From NCBI GenBank assembly GCA_021809425.1, contig JAKBAA010000027.1, positions 1-40,774 on the forward strand: a DNA stretch of 40,774 nucleotides, in the 5' to 3' direction. The first letter of the stretch is position 1; every line of letters starts with the position of its first letter. The translations under genes and the position numbers were made by a program. This DNA is from Actinomycetes bacterium (GTDB lineage Bacteria > Actinomycetota > Acidimicrobiia > Acidimicrobiales > Bog-793). The notes beneath the pieces are model-generated. The model worked only from the letters and a program-made list of their open reading frames with translations, did not search any database and was not told the origin of the DNA. Below, in pieces: positions 1 to 8,612 of the stretch.

Positions 1-1
1 G

Positions 2-652
2 TTCTGCACCGACCGCGACGAGGCCACCCTCGAGGAGACGGCGGCGCGGCTGCAGGCGGCCGGCTACGAGCCGGCGACCGCGGTGACCGAGCTCGCCGAC
101 GAGGAGGCCGTGCGGTCCTGCTGCGCTGCCGCTTCGGCGCTCGGGCGGGTCACGGCGCTCGTCAACAACGCCGCCAGCTATCCGGCCCGCACCTTCTTCG
201 ACATCCCGCTCGAGGAGTTCGACCGGGTGCAGGCGGTGAACCTGCGGGCGCCGTTCCTTGCGACACAGCTCGTCGCCAGGGACATGGCGGCGACCGGTGG
301 GGGCGCCGTGGTCAACGTCTCGTCGATCACCGTCCACGGCGCCTTCGCCAACCTCGCCTCCTACGTGACCTCCAAGGCCGGTCTCGTCGGTCTCACCCGT
401 GCACTCGCCCGTGAGCTGGGCGAGCACGGCGTGCGCGTCAACGCCGTTGCCCCTGGCGCCTTCCCGACGGCGGCAGAGCGCATCCACGAGGACCCCCAGG
501 CGTACTCGGCCTACGTCGTGGCGCACCAGGCGCTCAAGCGGCGTGGCCGGCCGGAGGAGCTCGCTGCCGTGGTGTCGTTCCTCTGCGGCCCGGATGCCTC
601 GTTCGTCACGGGCCAGACCATCGAGGTCGACGGGGGATGGGTGATGACATGA
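2..652 (+). CDS. SDR-family NAD(P)-dependent oxidoreductase (5' end outside window)
   Basis: Short-chain dehydrogenase/reductase lacking its N-terminus: the frame is open from base 2 and 216 residues are visible, so the dinucleotide-binding glycine motif lies upstream. Visible are the NNAA motif after the fourth strand, a catalytic Ser (VNVSS), the catalytic pair YVTSK, and the usual SDR ending [10 protein letters not shown]. It presumably oxidises or reduces a hydroxyl/keto group in the cytoplasm. Its stop overlaps the next start (ATGA at 649-652), so it is translationally coupled to the DUF4432 epimerase-like gene and the FAH-family gene. That context suggests a sugar or sugar-acid dehydrogenase, for example of a non-phosphorylative deoxy-sugar route, but the substrate is not readable from the sequence. 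Confidence 0.9.
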   Translation, partial: FCTDRDEATLEETAARLQAAGYEPATAVTELADEEAVRSCCAAASALGRVTALVNNAASYPARTFFDIPLEEFDRVQAVNLRAPFLATQLVARDMAATGGGAVVNVSSITVHGAFANLASYVTSKAGLVGLTRALARELGEHGVRVNAVAPGAFPTAAERIHEDPQAYSAYVVAHQALKRRGRPEELAAVVSFLCGPDASFVTGQTIEVDGGWVMT

Positions 653-1710
653 CGGACGAGCGCCGGCGCCTGTCGAGGCGCGCCGTCGAGCGCCACGCCG
701 GCGACCTCTCCGCCCTCGGCGGCGTGCGGTCCGTCGTCCTCGGCGACGGGCTCGAGCGAGGTGTGCGGGTGCTCGAGTTCAAGACCGCCGCCGGCCTGCG
801 TTTCGACGTGCTCGTCGACCGCGCCATGGACCTCGGTGCGACCGAGCTTTCGGGCGTCTCGATCGCCTGGGCTTCGCGCACCGGCGTGCGGCACCCCATG
901 CTGTTCGAGCACGCCGACGAGCGCGGCCTCTCGTTCCTTCGCTCGATGACCGGCCTTCTCGTGACGGGTGGGCTCGACCACACCCTCTTCGGCGACGACG
1001 TCGACGCGAGCCACTACCACTACCCTCCCCGACCGACGCTGCGGCACGGGCTGCACGGGCGCGTCGCCAACCTCCCGGCGCGCCTGCTCGGCTACGGCGA
1101 GGCGTGGCAGGGGGACCGGTGCGTCCTGTACGCCGAGGGCGAGGTGCGTCAGGCAGCGATGTTCGCCGAGCACCTGCGGTTGCGACGGCGCATCGAGGTC
1201 GACCTCGACGGCACCGAGATCAGGGTCGAGGACACGGTCCGAAACCACGGCTTCGATCCGACGCCGCACATGTTCCTCTACCACATCAACCTCGGCTGGC
1301 CCTTCCTCGGGGCAGGGACGCGCGTGCAGGCTCCGATCGAGCGCACCGTCTGGCAGAGCGCCAGCGTGGAGGAGCAGGGGGTCTCCCATCTCGAGCTGCC
1401 GGGACCGCAGCCGGCGTTCGTCGAGCAGGTGTACGAGCACGCCCTGCGGCCCGACGAGCGCGGCGAGGTGCTCGTCACGGTGACGAACCCGGCGCAGCGT
1501 CGGGTCGAGCTCCGCTTCGACGGCACCGCCTTCGGGCACTTCTTCGAGTGGCTAGCGCTGCGCGAGGGAGACTACGCCCTCGGGCTCGAGCCGTCCACCC
1601 ACGCCGTCGCCGGTGACCGGTCGGCACGGGACGACGGCTCGATGATCTGGCTCGGCCACGGCGAGGAACGGCACTACCGAACCTCGCTCCGCTTCGTCGA
1701 TGGCCCGTGA
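649..1710 (+). CDS. DUF4432 family aldose-1-epimerase-like protein
   Basis: A 353-residue protein of the DUF4432 family, distantly related to galactose mutarotase (beta-sandwich, sugar binding). Typical family features are the early [10 protein letters not shown] stretch, the [11 protein letters not shown] segment in the middle, [11 protein letters not shown], and LALEPSTHA-like wording near the C-terminus (read here as LGLEPSTHA). Family members sit in sugar catabolic clusters and are thought to act as mutarotases or epimerases, but most are untested. I chose the ATG at 649 because it overlaps the upstream stop (ATGA). An in-frame ATG at 637 would add four residues. The next gene begins 47 bp downstream. 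Confidence 0.8.
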   Translation: MTDERRRLSRRAVERHAGDLSALGGVRSVVLGDGLERGVRVLEFKTAAGLRFDVLVDRAMDLGATELSGVSIAWASRTGVRHPMLFEHADERGLSFLRSMTGLLVTGGLDHTLFGDDVDASHYHYPPRPTLRHGLHGRVANLPARLLGYGEAWQGDRCVLYAEGEVRQAAMFAEHLRLRRRIEVDLDGTEIRVEDTVRNHGFDPTPHMFLYHINLGWPFLGAGTRVQAPIERTVWQSASVEEQGVSHLELPGPQPAFVEQVYEHALRPDERGEVLVTVTNPAQRRVELRFDGTAFGHFFEWLALREGDYALGLEPSTHAVAGDRSARDDGSMIWLGHGEERHYRTSLRFVDGP

Positions 1711-1757
1711 CCAGCTCCCGCCGGCACGTGCCGGCGCCTCAGCGGAAGGAGACCGGC

Positions 1758-2654
1758 ATGCGGATCGTCCGCTACCAGGATCCGTCGAGCGGCACGGCCT
1801 CGGTCGGACTCCATCTCGACGGCGAGCTGCTCGAGCTGCAGGGCGTCGGTGCCGTGGCCGACGTGCTCGCGCTCGATCTGGCGGCGCTGCGCCGGCTGCT
1901 CGACGAGGCGCGCATCGCCCACCGCCCGGCGACGGAGCCGGCACGCCCGCTCGCGCCGATCGACGGGCGCACCGAGGTCTGGGCGGCCGGGGTCACCTAC
2001 GAGATCTCCCGGGCCGCCCGCGTCGAGGAGAGCGAGCGCTCCGCCGACGTCTACGAGCGTGTCTACACCGCCGAGCGGCCGGAGCTGTTCTTCAAGTCCG
2101 TCCCCTGGAAGGTGGTCGGCGACGGCGCCAGCATCGCCGTGCGGGCAGACTCGACGCTCGACGTCCCCGAGCCAGAGCTCGCCGTCGTGGTGAGCCGGAC
2201 GGGTGAGGTGGTCGGGTACTCGATCTGCAACGACGTCTCCTCGCGCTCGATCGAGGGCGAGAACCCCCTGTACCTTCCCCAGGCGAAGATCTACCTCGGT
2301 GCCTGCGCCCTCGGGCCGGGCATCACGCCGGCATGGGAGATCGCCGATCCCTACGGCCTGGACATCGAGCTCGCCATCGAACGCCACGGCGCGACCGCCT
2401 GGAGCGGGACGGCCAGCACGTCGCTCCTCCGGCGGCGCATCGACGGGCTCGTCGCCTACCTCCGCCGGGCCGACGTCTTCCCGGACGGCTTCGTCCTGTC
2501 GACCGGCACTGGTCTCGTGCCTTCCGCCCCCTTCTCCCTCGAGCACGGCGACCGGGTTCGCATCACGATCGACGGCCTGGGCACCCTCACGAACGACGTC
2601 GTGCGCGGCCTCCCGCCCCCGCCGGCGAGCCCCCCGGCGCGCACCGCCGTCTGA
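1758..2654 (+). CDS. FAH-family hydrolase, 2-keto-3-deoxy-arabinonate dehydratase-like
   Basis: A 298-residue member of the fumarylacetoacetate hydrolase superfamily. The probable Mg-ligands E138, E140 and D159 have the same spacing (2 and 19 residues) as the E-E-D set reported for Sulfolobus 2-keto-3-deoxy-D-arabinonate dehydratase. The segment IEGENPLYLPQAKIY is also characteristic of that dehydratase group rather than of true fumarylacetoacetases. The inferred role is dehydration of a 2-keto-3-deoxy sugar acid to a semialdehyde, matching the SDR and epimerase upstream. The ATG at 1758 is preceded by AAGGAG (1746-1751); a longer frame from 1707 would overlap the DUF4432 gene by 4 bp and lacks this site. 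The exact sugar is unknown. Confidence 0.75.
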   Translation: MRIVRYQDPSSGTASVGLHLDGELLELQGVGAVADVLALDLAALRRLLDEARIAHRPATEPARPLAPIDGRTEVWAAGVTYEISRAARVEESERSADVYERVYTAERPELFFKSVPWKVVGDGASIAVRADSTLDVPEPELAVVVSRTGEVVGYSICNDVSSRSIEGENPLYLPQAKIYLGACALGPGITPAWEIADPYGLDIELAIERHGATAWSGTASTSLLRRRIDGLVAYLRRADVFPDGFVLSTGTGLVPSAPFSLEHGDRVRITIDGLGTLTNDVVRGLPPPPASPPARTAV

Positions 2655-2781
2655 CCCCAGGGGGGAGCGACGGTCGCGCGCGCCCGACCTCCGACGGATC
2701 GCTCGACCACGCCGCTCGCCGCCGGGTCCGCCGGCCGGACGGGCAGGCGTCCGGCGCGCCGCGCCCGCAGGTCCGGCGCCG

Positions 2782-4185
2782 TCAGGGAGGGATGACCGCG
2801 GCGTACGGTGCGAAGCTCGCCGTCGCCTCGTCGACGAGCAGTGGTCGGCCGATCGCCGGGAACGCACGCTGCGGGCAGCTCGGCCGGTCGCACACCTTGC
2901 AACCGGGACCGATGGGCATCGCGCTGCCGCGGTCGGTCAGATCGAGCCCGTCGCCGTAGACGAGGCGGCGCGCGTGCTGCAGCTCGCAGCCCAGCCCCAC
3001 CGCGAAGGTCTTCCCGGGGCGCCCGAAGCCGCCCTGCCCGCTGCGCACGGCACGGGCGATCCACAGGTACCTTCGCCCGTCGGGCATCTCGGCGACCTGG
3101 CGGAACACGCGACCTGGCTCGGAGAACGCCTCGAACACCACCCACAGCGGACAGGTGCCGCCGATCCGGGAGAGGCGGAACGAGGATGCCGTCTGCCGCT
3201 TCGACATGTTCCCTGCGCGGTCCACCCGCACGAAGGCAAAGGGGACACCCCGCGCCTCCGGCCGCTGGAGGGTGCTGAGCCGGTGGCACACGCTCTCGAA
3301 CCCGGCGTCGAAGTGCGAGCTCAGCTGCTCCACGTCGTGACGCGCCTCGTCGGCAGCCGAGCGGAAGCGCTTGTAGGGCATCAGCACCGCCCCGGCGAAG
3401 TAATTGGCGAGGCCGATCCGTGCGAGGGACAGGGCCTCCCCGCCGCCGAACCTGCCACGGGCGACAAGGTCGTCGAGGAGGCCACGATGCTCCAGGTAAG
3501 CGAGCTGGGTAGCCATCTGGAACGCTTGCTGGGCGGGGCGCAGCTCAGGGGCGAGGTGGAGAACCCTCGCCTCGGCGTCGAAGGTCCGCATCATCCCGCC
3601 GGGCGCGCCGCGCTCGTCCTCGCGGACCTCGACGCCGTGGCGACGGGAGAGGCGACCGGCCAGCAGCGACCGGGCGCGGCCGGGCTCGACACCTTCGTCG
3701 TCGGCGAGCCGCTCTCCGGCACGGTCCAGCTGGTCGACGTAGTTGTCCCGGTCGAAGAAGAAGTCGCGCACCTCCTCGTACGGGGTCGAGCGGCCGTCAC
3801 CGGCGAGCACGGCCGCCTGCTCGACCGCCGCCCGGTGCTTGCGATGGAGGACGACGAGCGCACGCGCCACCCTGGGGGCTCGGGCGACGAGGTCACGCAG
3901 CTCGTCCGGGCCGAGCGGGTCGCCTTCGAGCGCATCCGTCGCCGCGTCCTCGAGCTCGGCGACGAGCCGGGCACGCCCGTCCGCCAAGAGCGCGTCCGGG
4001 CTTACCGCAAGGAGCTCCACGATCCGGTGCAGCACCGACGGCGTGAGCGGCCGCCGGTCGTGCTCGATCTGGTTCAGGTAGCTGGGAGAGATGCCAAGAT
4101 CACGAGCGAGCCCCGCTTGGGTCATCGCATGGCGTTGTCGAAGCTCCCGCACCCGGCCGCCGGCGAACAGCTTCTCATCGGGCAA
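2782..4185 (-). CDS. prpR: PrpR/RamB-type regulator of propionate metabolism (XRE + IrrE-like + short-chain-fatty-acid domain)
   Basis: A 467-residue cytoplasmic transcription factor. Residues about 11-64 form an XRE helix-turn-helix (MTQAGLARDLGISPSYLNQIE). The middle is the IrrE/ImmA-like region and the last about 170 residues the short-chain fatty acid regulator domain. The C-terminus carries CKVCDRPSCPQ plus an upstream Cys (CELQ), like the cysteine set that holds an Fe-S cluster in mycobacterial PrpR. It is divergent from prpD-prpC, as expected for the local activator. The preferred start is the TTG at 4185, which has a GAGGGAG ribosome site at about 7 nt and gives a family-like length. 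An ATG at 4275 would add 30 residues across the regulatory region. It is convergent with the FAH gene, with a 127-bp gap in between that shows no clear terminator. Confidence 0.9.
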   Translation of the reverse strand: MPDEKLFAGGRVRELRQRHAMTQAGLARDLGISPSYLNQIEHDRRPLTPSVLHRIVELLAVSPDALLADGRARLVAELEDAATDALEGDPLGPDELRDLVARAPRVARALVVLHRKHRAAVEQAAVLAGDGRSTPYEEVRDFFFDRDNYVDQLDRAGERLADDEGVEPGRARSLLAGRLSRRHGVEVREDERGAPGGMMRTFDAEARVLHLAPELRPAQQAFQMATQLAYLEHRGLLDDLVARGRFGGGEALSLARIGLANYFAGAVLMPYKRFRSAADEARHDVEQLSSHFDAGFESVCHRLSTLQRPEARGVPFAFVRVDRAGNMSKRQTASSFRLSRIGGTCPLWVVFEAFSEPGRVFRQVAEMPDGRRYLWIARAVRSGQGGFGRPGKTFAVGLGCELQHARRLVYGDGLDLTDRGSAMPIGPGCKVCDRPSCPQRAFPAIGRPLLVDEATASFAPYAAVIPP

Positions 4186-4222
4186 GCCGCTCTCCCTCGT
4201 CCAGCTTCCCCGGCACGGCTTG

Positions 4223-4254
4223 TTGCGAACGCCCACGTTAACAGCATTGGCAAA
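4223..4254. promoter_or_regulatory. Candidate PrpR/RamB binding elements in the prpR-prpD intergenic region
   Basis: Two boxes, TTGCGAAC (4223-4230) and TTGGCAAA (4247-4254), start 24 bp apart. TTGGCAAA differs by one base from the TTTGCAAA motif described for mycobacterial PrpR and the RamB core of Corynebacterium. The position, between the divergent regulator and the genes it should control, fits. Direct evidence is only the sequence similarity. Confidence 0.45.
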
Positions 4255-4329
4255 CGACCCCTCGCGGGCACACACAATTCACCGTGCCGCGATCTGGACA
4301 GGGCACGGCACGGACGCGAGGATGCCGCC

Positions 4330-4362
4330 ATGGCGATCCGTACCGGCGTCGTGACGCAGTGA
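4330..4362 (+). other. Candidate 10-codon upstream ORF coupled to prpD
   Basis: An ATG at 4330 with a GAGGA ribosome site about 7 nt upstream opens a 10-codon frame ([10 protein letters not shown]). Its TGA (4360-4362) overlaps the proposed prpD GTG start at 4359 as GTGA. prpD itself has no good ribosome site, so the short frame could deliver ribosomes to it. Chance occurrence is possible in GC-rich DNA. Confidence 0.35.
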
Positions 4363-5858
4363 TCGAGCACGAGGTGCGTGTGCACCAAAGCTCGGAGCGC
4401 CTCCCCCAGGAAGGCCAGCTGGCCTGGAAGCTTGCGGAGCTGGCCACCGACACGGTCCCGGTGGACGACGACGTCGCCGAGATGATCGTCAACCGGATCA
4501 TCGACAACGCCGGCGTGGCAGCTGCCGCGCTGTACCGCCGACCCGTGGCGAACGCCCGAGCACAGGCGTTGCGCCATCCCTCCGCGCACGGGTCGACGAT
4601 CTTCGGCTGCGAGCCGGGAACCCGCGCCTCGCCGGAGTGGGCGGCGTGGGCGAACGGCGTCGCGGTGCGCGAGCTGGACTTCCACGACACGTTCCTGGCC
4701 GAGGAGTACTCGCACCCCGCCGACAACATCCCGCCGCTCGTCGCGGTGGCGCAGCACACGGGCAAGAGCGGCGCCGCCCTCGCACGCGGCATCGCCACCG
4801 CATACGAGGTCCAGATCGACCTCGCACGTGCCATCAGCCTCCACCGGCACAAGATCGACCACGTCGCCCACCTCGGCCCGTCGGTCGCCGCCGGGATCGG
4901 CGCCCTGCTCGACCTGCCGACCGAGGTCGTCTTCCATGCCATCGGGCAGGCCCTCCACGTCACGACCTCGACCCGGCAGTCGCGCAAGGGCGAGATCTCT
5001 TCGTGGAAGGCCTACGCGCCGGCCTTCGCGGCGAAGATGGCCATCGAGGCCATCGACCGGGCGATGCGGGGCGAGGGCGCACCCACGCCCATCTACGAGG
5101 GCGAGGACGGCGTCATCGCCCAGCTCCTCGACGGTGCCGACGCGCGCTACACCGTGCGCCTTCCCGCACCCGGCGAGCCCAAGCGAGCCATCCTGGACTC
5201 GTTCACCAAGGAGCACTCGGCCGAGTACCAAGCGCAGGCCTTCATCGACCTGGCGCGACGCCTCCGTACCCAGATCCCAGACCCGTCGACGGTCCGGTCG
5301 ATCACCCTCTTCACGAGCCACCACACCCACCACGTGATCGGCACGGGCGCGCGGGACCCACAGAAGCTCGACCCGCGAGCGTCGCGCGAGACCCTCGACC
5401 ACTCGCTCATGTACATCTTCGCCGTGGCGCTCGAGGACGGTGCCTGGCACGAGGTCGACTCCTATACACCCGAGCGCGCCAGCCGCCCCTCGACCGTGGC
5501 GCTCTGGCACAAGATCTCCACGGTCGAGGACGCGGACTGGACCCGCCGCTACCGTTCGAGCGACCCGAAGGAGCAGGCCTTCGGAGGGCGAGCCGTCGTC
5601 GTGCTGGACGATGGTCGCTCGATCGAGCAGGAGCTGGCGGTCGCCGACGCCCACCCCCTCGGCACCCGACCGTTCGCCCGTCCGCAGTACGTCGAGAAGC
5701 TCCGCCGCCTCGCCGGCGGCGTCGTCCCCGACGCCGAGGTGGACCGGTTCCTCGCCGTTGCGAGCCGCCTCGATTCGCTCGGGGGCGACGAGCTTGCCGG
5801 CCTCACCTTCACCGTCGCAGGGCTCGAGGATGCGACGCCGACCGGCGGTCTCCTGTGA
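4359..5858 (+). CDS. prpD: 2-methylcitrate dehydratase
   Basis: A 499-residue MmgE/PrpD-family enzyme that dehydrates 2-methylcitrate to 2-methyl-cis-aconitate in propionate catabolism. The N-terminal wording ([28 protein letters not shown]) and [14 protein letters not shown] match actinobacterial PrpD rather than the generic MmgE branch. The location directly between a PrpR-type regulator and a methylcitrate-synthase-like gene supports the assignment. The start is uncertain: the GTG at 4359 overlaps a short upstream frame, other in-frame GTGs lie at 4374 and 4380, and an ATG at 4284 would run through the regulatory region. A second, more distant family member lies at 8609-10063. Confidence 0.92.
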   Translation: MIEHEVRVHQSSERLPQEGQLAWKLAELATDTVPVDDDVAEMIVNRIIDNAGVAAAALYRRPVANARAQALRHPSAHGSTIFGCEPGTRASPEWAAWANGVAVRELDFHDTFLAEEYSHPADNIPPLVAVAQHTGKSGAALARGIATAYEVQIDLARAISLHRHKIDHVAHLGPSVAAGIGALLDLPTEVVFHAIGQALHVTTSTRQSRKGEISSWKAYAPAFAAKMAIEAIDRAMRGEGAPTPIYEGEDGVIAQLLDGADARYTVRLPAPGEPKRAILDSFTKEHSAEYQAQAFIDLARRLRTQIPDPSTVRSITLFTSHHTHHVIGTGARDPQKLDPRASRETLDHSLMYIFAVALEDGAWHEVDSYTPERASRPSTVALWHKISTVEDADWTRRYRSSDPKEQAFGGRAVVVLDDGRSIEQELAVADAHPLGTRPFARPQYVEKLRRLAGGVVPDAEVDRFLAVASRLDSLGGDELAGLTFTVAGLEDATPTGGLL

Positions 5859-5936
5859 CCCCCGATGCCGCACCACTGGTATGGCATCCCGGAACGCGCC
5901 GACCGAGATGACGACCGACACCTTGCAGGGAGCGTG

Positions 5937-7073
5937 ATGACCATGGAAGCGAGCGGCGTCGAGATCAGGCGGGGCCTGTCCGGGGTCGTGGCCGACACGA
6001 CCCGGATCTCGATGGTGAACGAGGAGACCAACTCCCTGCTGTACCGGGGCTACCCCGTGCAGGAGCTGGCCGCATCGTGCAGCTTCGAGGAGGTCGCCTA
6101 TCTCATCTGGCACGGGGAGCTCCCGAGCCCCTCCGAGCTGTCCTCGTTCCGGGCGCGTGAGCGCTCGCTGCGGGTGCTGCCGGAGGCGCTCCAGGCGACG
6201 CTCGCGTCCCTCCCCACGACCTGTCACCCGATGGACGTCCTGCGCACCGGCATCAGCTTTCTCGGCGCGCTCGACGCCTCCGAGGACGACAACGCACCCG
6301 CGGCGAACCTCGAGAAGTCGCTCGACATGATGGCGAAGATCCCCACGATGGTCGCCGCCGAGCAGCGCCGCCGGCGCGGCCTCGCGCCGATCCCCCCGGA
6401 CCCCACGCTGTCGTTCGCCGAGAACTTCCTCTCCATGTGCTTCGGCGCCGTGCCCGAGCCGGAGGTCGTCCGCTGCTTCGAGATCTCGCTCGTGCTCTAC
6501 GCCGAGCACAGCTTCAACGCGTCCACGTTCACCGCCCGCGTGGTCATCTCGACGCTCTCCGACATCTACTCCGCCGTCGTCGGGGCGATCGGCGCCCTGA
6601 AGGGCCCGCTGCACGGCGGGGCGAACGAGGCGGTGATGGTCATGCTCGACGAGATCGGTGATCCCGATCGCGCCGCGTCGTGGCTCGGCGAGGCGCTTGC
6701 GGCGAAGCGCAAGATCATGGGCTTCGGGCACCGCGTCTACAAGCACGGCGACAGCCGGGTCCCGACGATGTACGGGGCGCTCCAGGACCTCGCAGGGCGC
6801 TACCCCGACGGCGCTCGCCTCATCGCCCTCTACGACAACCTCGCGCAGGCCATGCTCGACGCCAAGGGGATCTACCCCAACCTCGACTTCCCGTCCGGGC
6901 CGGCCTACCACCTGATCGGCTTCGACATCCCCATCTTCACACCGATCTTCGTCATCAGCCGGATCACGGGCTGGACGGCGCACGTCATCGAGCAGCTCGC
7001 AGCGAACTCGCTCATCCGGCCGCTCAGCGCGTACGTGGGCCCCGGCGAACGCCCGGTCCCCCGCCGAGGCTGA
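5937..7073 (+). CDS. prpC: 2-methylcitrate synthase / citrate synthase family
   Basis: A 378-residue citrate-synthase fold enzyme condensing propionyl-CoA (or acetyl-CoA) with oxaloacetate. The catalytic residues are visible: the His of GPLHGGANE, the His of GFGHRVYK and the Asp of NLDFPSG. The N-terminus (RRGLSGVVADTTRIS) is typical of PrpC/CitA-type short citrate synthases. Its position after prpD under a PrpR regulator favours methylcitrate synthase. The ATG at 5937 follows GCAGGGAG; a second ATG at 5943 has better spacing and would remove two residues. No prpB follows: the next gene is convergent, so the cycle's lyase step must be encoded elsewhere. Confidence 0.92.
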   Translation: MTMEASGVEIRRGLSGVVADTTRISMVNEETNSLLYRGYPVQELAASCSFEEVAYLIWHGELPSPSELSSFRARERSLRVLPEALQATLASLPTTCHPMDVLRTGISFLGALDASEDDNAPAANLEKSLDMMAKIPTMVAAEQRRRRGLAPIPPDPTLSFAENFLSMCFGAVPEPEVVRCFEISLVLYAEHSFNASTFTARVVISTLSDIYSAVVGAIGALKGPLHGGANEAVMVMLDEIGDPDRAASWLGEALAAKRKIMGFGHRVYKHGDSRVPTMYGALQDLAGRYPDGARLIALYDNLAQAMLDAKGIYPNLDFPSGPAYHLIGFDIPIFTPIFVISRITGWTAHVIEQLAANSLIRPLSAYVGPGERPVPRRG

Positions 7074-7093
7074 GCCGGCCCCGACCGGTGGCC

Positions 7094-7111
7094 CGGAGGA
7101 GACGACCTCCG
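7094..7111. terminator. Possible hairpin between convergent prpC and amidohydrolase genes
   Basis: CGGAGG (7094-7099) and CCTCCG (7106-7111) can pair around a six-base loop in the 66-bp convergent gap. A second pairing, CCCGCCCC (7112-7119) with GGGGCGGG (7143-7150), overlaps the end of the minus-strand gene. Neither is followed by a T-run, so termination is only a possibility. Confidence 0.3.
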
Positions 7112-7139
7112 CCCGCCCCGCTCGGCGTCGGCTTCGGCA

Positions 7140-8612
7140 TCAGGGGCGGGGCGTGGGCCGACGCACGTACCGTCCGACGGGCGACTCCACCACGTTGCCG
7201 TCACGGAGCACCTGATGACCCCGAACGAAGGTGTCGGTGACCCTGGCCTTCAGCTCCATGCCCTCGAACGGCGTGTACTCCTGGGCTGACGCCGAGTCCG
7301 CAGCGCGCACCACCCACGAGGCGTCCGGATCCACGAGGCAGAGGTCGGCGTCACGCCCGGGCGCGAGAGCACCCTTGGTGTGGAGCCCGAAGCGCTCGGC
7401 AGGAGCCGATGCGGTGAGCTCGGCGATCCGCCCGTACGACAGGCCGCGCCGACGACCCTCGGTGATCAGGCCGGGAAGCAGGTACTCCGTGCCGCCGAAC
7501 CCGGACTTCGCAACGAACACGTCGTCGCGCGGCTCGCCGAACTTCGTCTCGTCGCGGCAGCAGGCGTGGTCGCTCACCACCCAGTCGAGGTGGCCCTGGA
7601 GCATGTGCTCCCAGAGCGCCTCGACGTCCTCGCGCGGGCGGATCGGAGGGTTCACCTTCGCCCCGATGCCGTTGGCGGTGTCGACGTCGGTCAAGAGGTG
7701 CCCGATGGTCACCTCCCGACGGAAGTCCACGTGCGGAAAGGTGGCCGCCATCATCATTGCGGCGTCCACGGCCTTCTGCGACGACAGGTGCAGCAGGTTG
7801 ATCGTGGGGAGGCCGGTCTCGTGCGCCAGGTAGGCGGCGATCGTGACCGCAAGCCCTTCAGAGTGCGGGGGGCGAGCGGCGTGGTAGGCGCGCAGGCCCG
7901 TCAACCGTCCCTCCTCCTCCACCAGCTTGGTGTATGCGGCCATGATCTCCGCCGTCTCGCAGTGCAACGAAAGGGAGATGCTGTCGGCGAAGCCGGCGAA
8001 GCGCTCCTCGCGGCGCGCCTGTTCGAGCTTGCGCATGATGAACTCGAAGTGGGCCAGGTCGTACGACTCCCCCTCTGGGAGCATCAGGAACTCGTCCTGC
8101 GCGCTGGACCGCCCGTGGAGCCCGTGGCGGCCGTAGAACATGAAGATCTTGAACGACGAGACGCCGAACTCGGCGATCAGCTCGGGGATCTCCTCGATGT
8201 GCTCCTTGAGGATGGGCGCCACGTGGAAGGCGTAGTCCACGTGCGCCCGGCCCTCGGCTGCCGCAAGGGCAATCGGCAGGACCTCGCGGTACGGGCCGGT
8301 CCGGTTGAGGTAGTACTGCCCGGTGCGCAGGTAGGTGATCGCGGTGGTGACCCCGCCCTGCGCACAGGCACGGCTCTCGCTCCGGGCGTCCTCCTCGAGG
8401 GGGTTGTAGATGCCCCAGTGCTGGTGGGCGTCGACCACCCCGGGGAACGCGAGGCGCCCGCGACCCTCGACCACCTCCGCCACCCCGTCGGTGGCGACTC
8501 CGGGGGCGACCGTCTCGATGCACCCGTCGCGGACGCCGATGTCGGCCGGCTCTGGGTCGCGCCCTGGGCGGACCACCCGGACGTTCTTCACCACGAGATC
8601 GAGCTCGGTCAT
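7140..8612 (-). CDS. Dihydropyrimidinase/hydantoinase-like metal-dependent amidohydrolase
   Basis: A 490-residue cyclic amidohydrolase. The complete dinuclear metal set is present: H63 and H65 (DAHQHWG), the carboxylated lysine K155 (SSFKIFM), H217 (SLHCE), H275 (LLHLSS) and D348 (VSDHA). Such enzymes hydrolyse cyclic amides or imides (dihydropyrimidine, hydantoin, allantoin), but the stretch after the metal motif is unlike well-known subfamilies, so the substrate is open. It is the last gene of a minus-strand group and its start overlaps the upstream MmgE/PrpD stop (ATGA at 8609-8612). A functional cousin with its own full metal set lies at 24150-25592 in a different operon. Confidence 0.85.
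   Translation of the reverse strand: MTELDLVVKNVRVVRPGRDPEPADIGVRDGCIETVAPGVATDGVAEVVEGRGRLAFPGVVDAHQHWGIYNPLEEDARSESRACAQGGVTTAITYLRTGQYYLNRTGPYREVLPIALAAAEGRAHVDYAFHVAPILKEHIEEIPELIAEFGVSSFKIFMFYGRHGLHGRSSAQDEFLMLPEGESYDLAHFEFIMRKLEQARREERFAGFADSISLSLHCETAEIMAAYTKLVEEEGRLTGLRAYHAARPPHSEGLAVTIAAYLAHETGLPTINLLHLSSQKAVDAAMMMAATFPHVDFRREVTIGHLLTDVDTANGIGAKVNPPIRPREDVEALWEHMLQGHLDWVVSDHACCRDETKFGEPRDDVFVAKSGFGGTEYLLPGLITEGRRRGLSYGRIAELTASAPAERFGLHTKGALAPGRDADLCLVDPDASWVVRAADSASAQEYTPFEGMELKARVTDTFVRGHQVLRDGNVVESPVGRYVRRPTPRP

Noticed and set aside
2655..2781. GC-rich short inverted repeats (such as GTCCG...CGGAC) between the FAH gene and prpR
   Set aside because: The arms are only about 5 bp and there are many alternatives in this GC-rich gap; there is no convincing terminator.
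4122..6983. A 953-codon open frame on the minus strand opposite prpD and prpC
   Set aside because: It is antisense to two clear genes, has low-complexity Arg/Val/Asp-rich composition and no recognisable domain. Long shadow frames are expected at this GC content.
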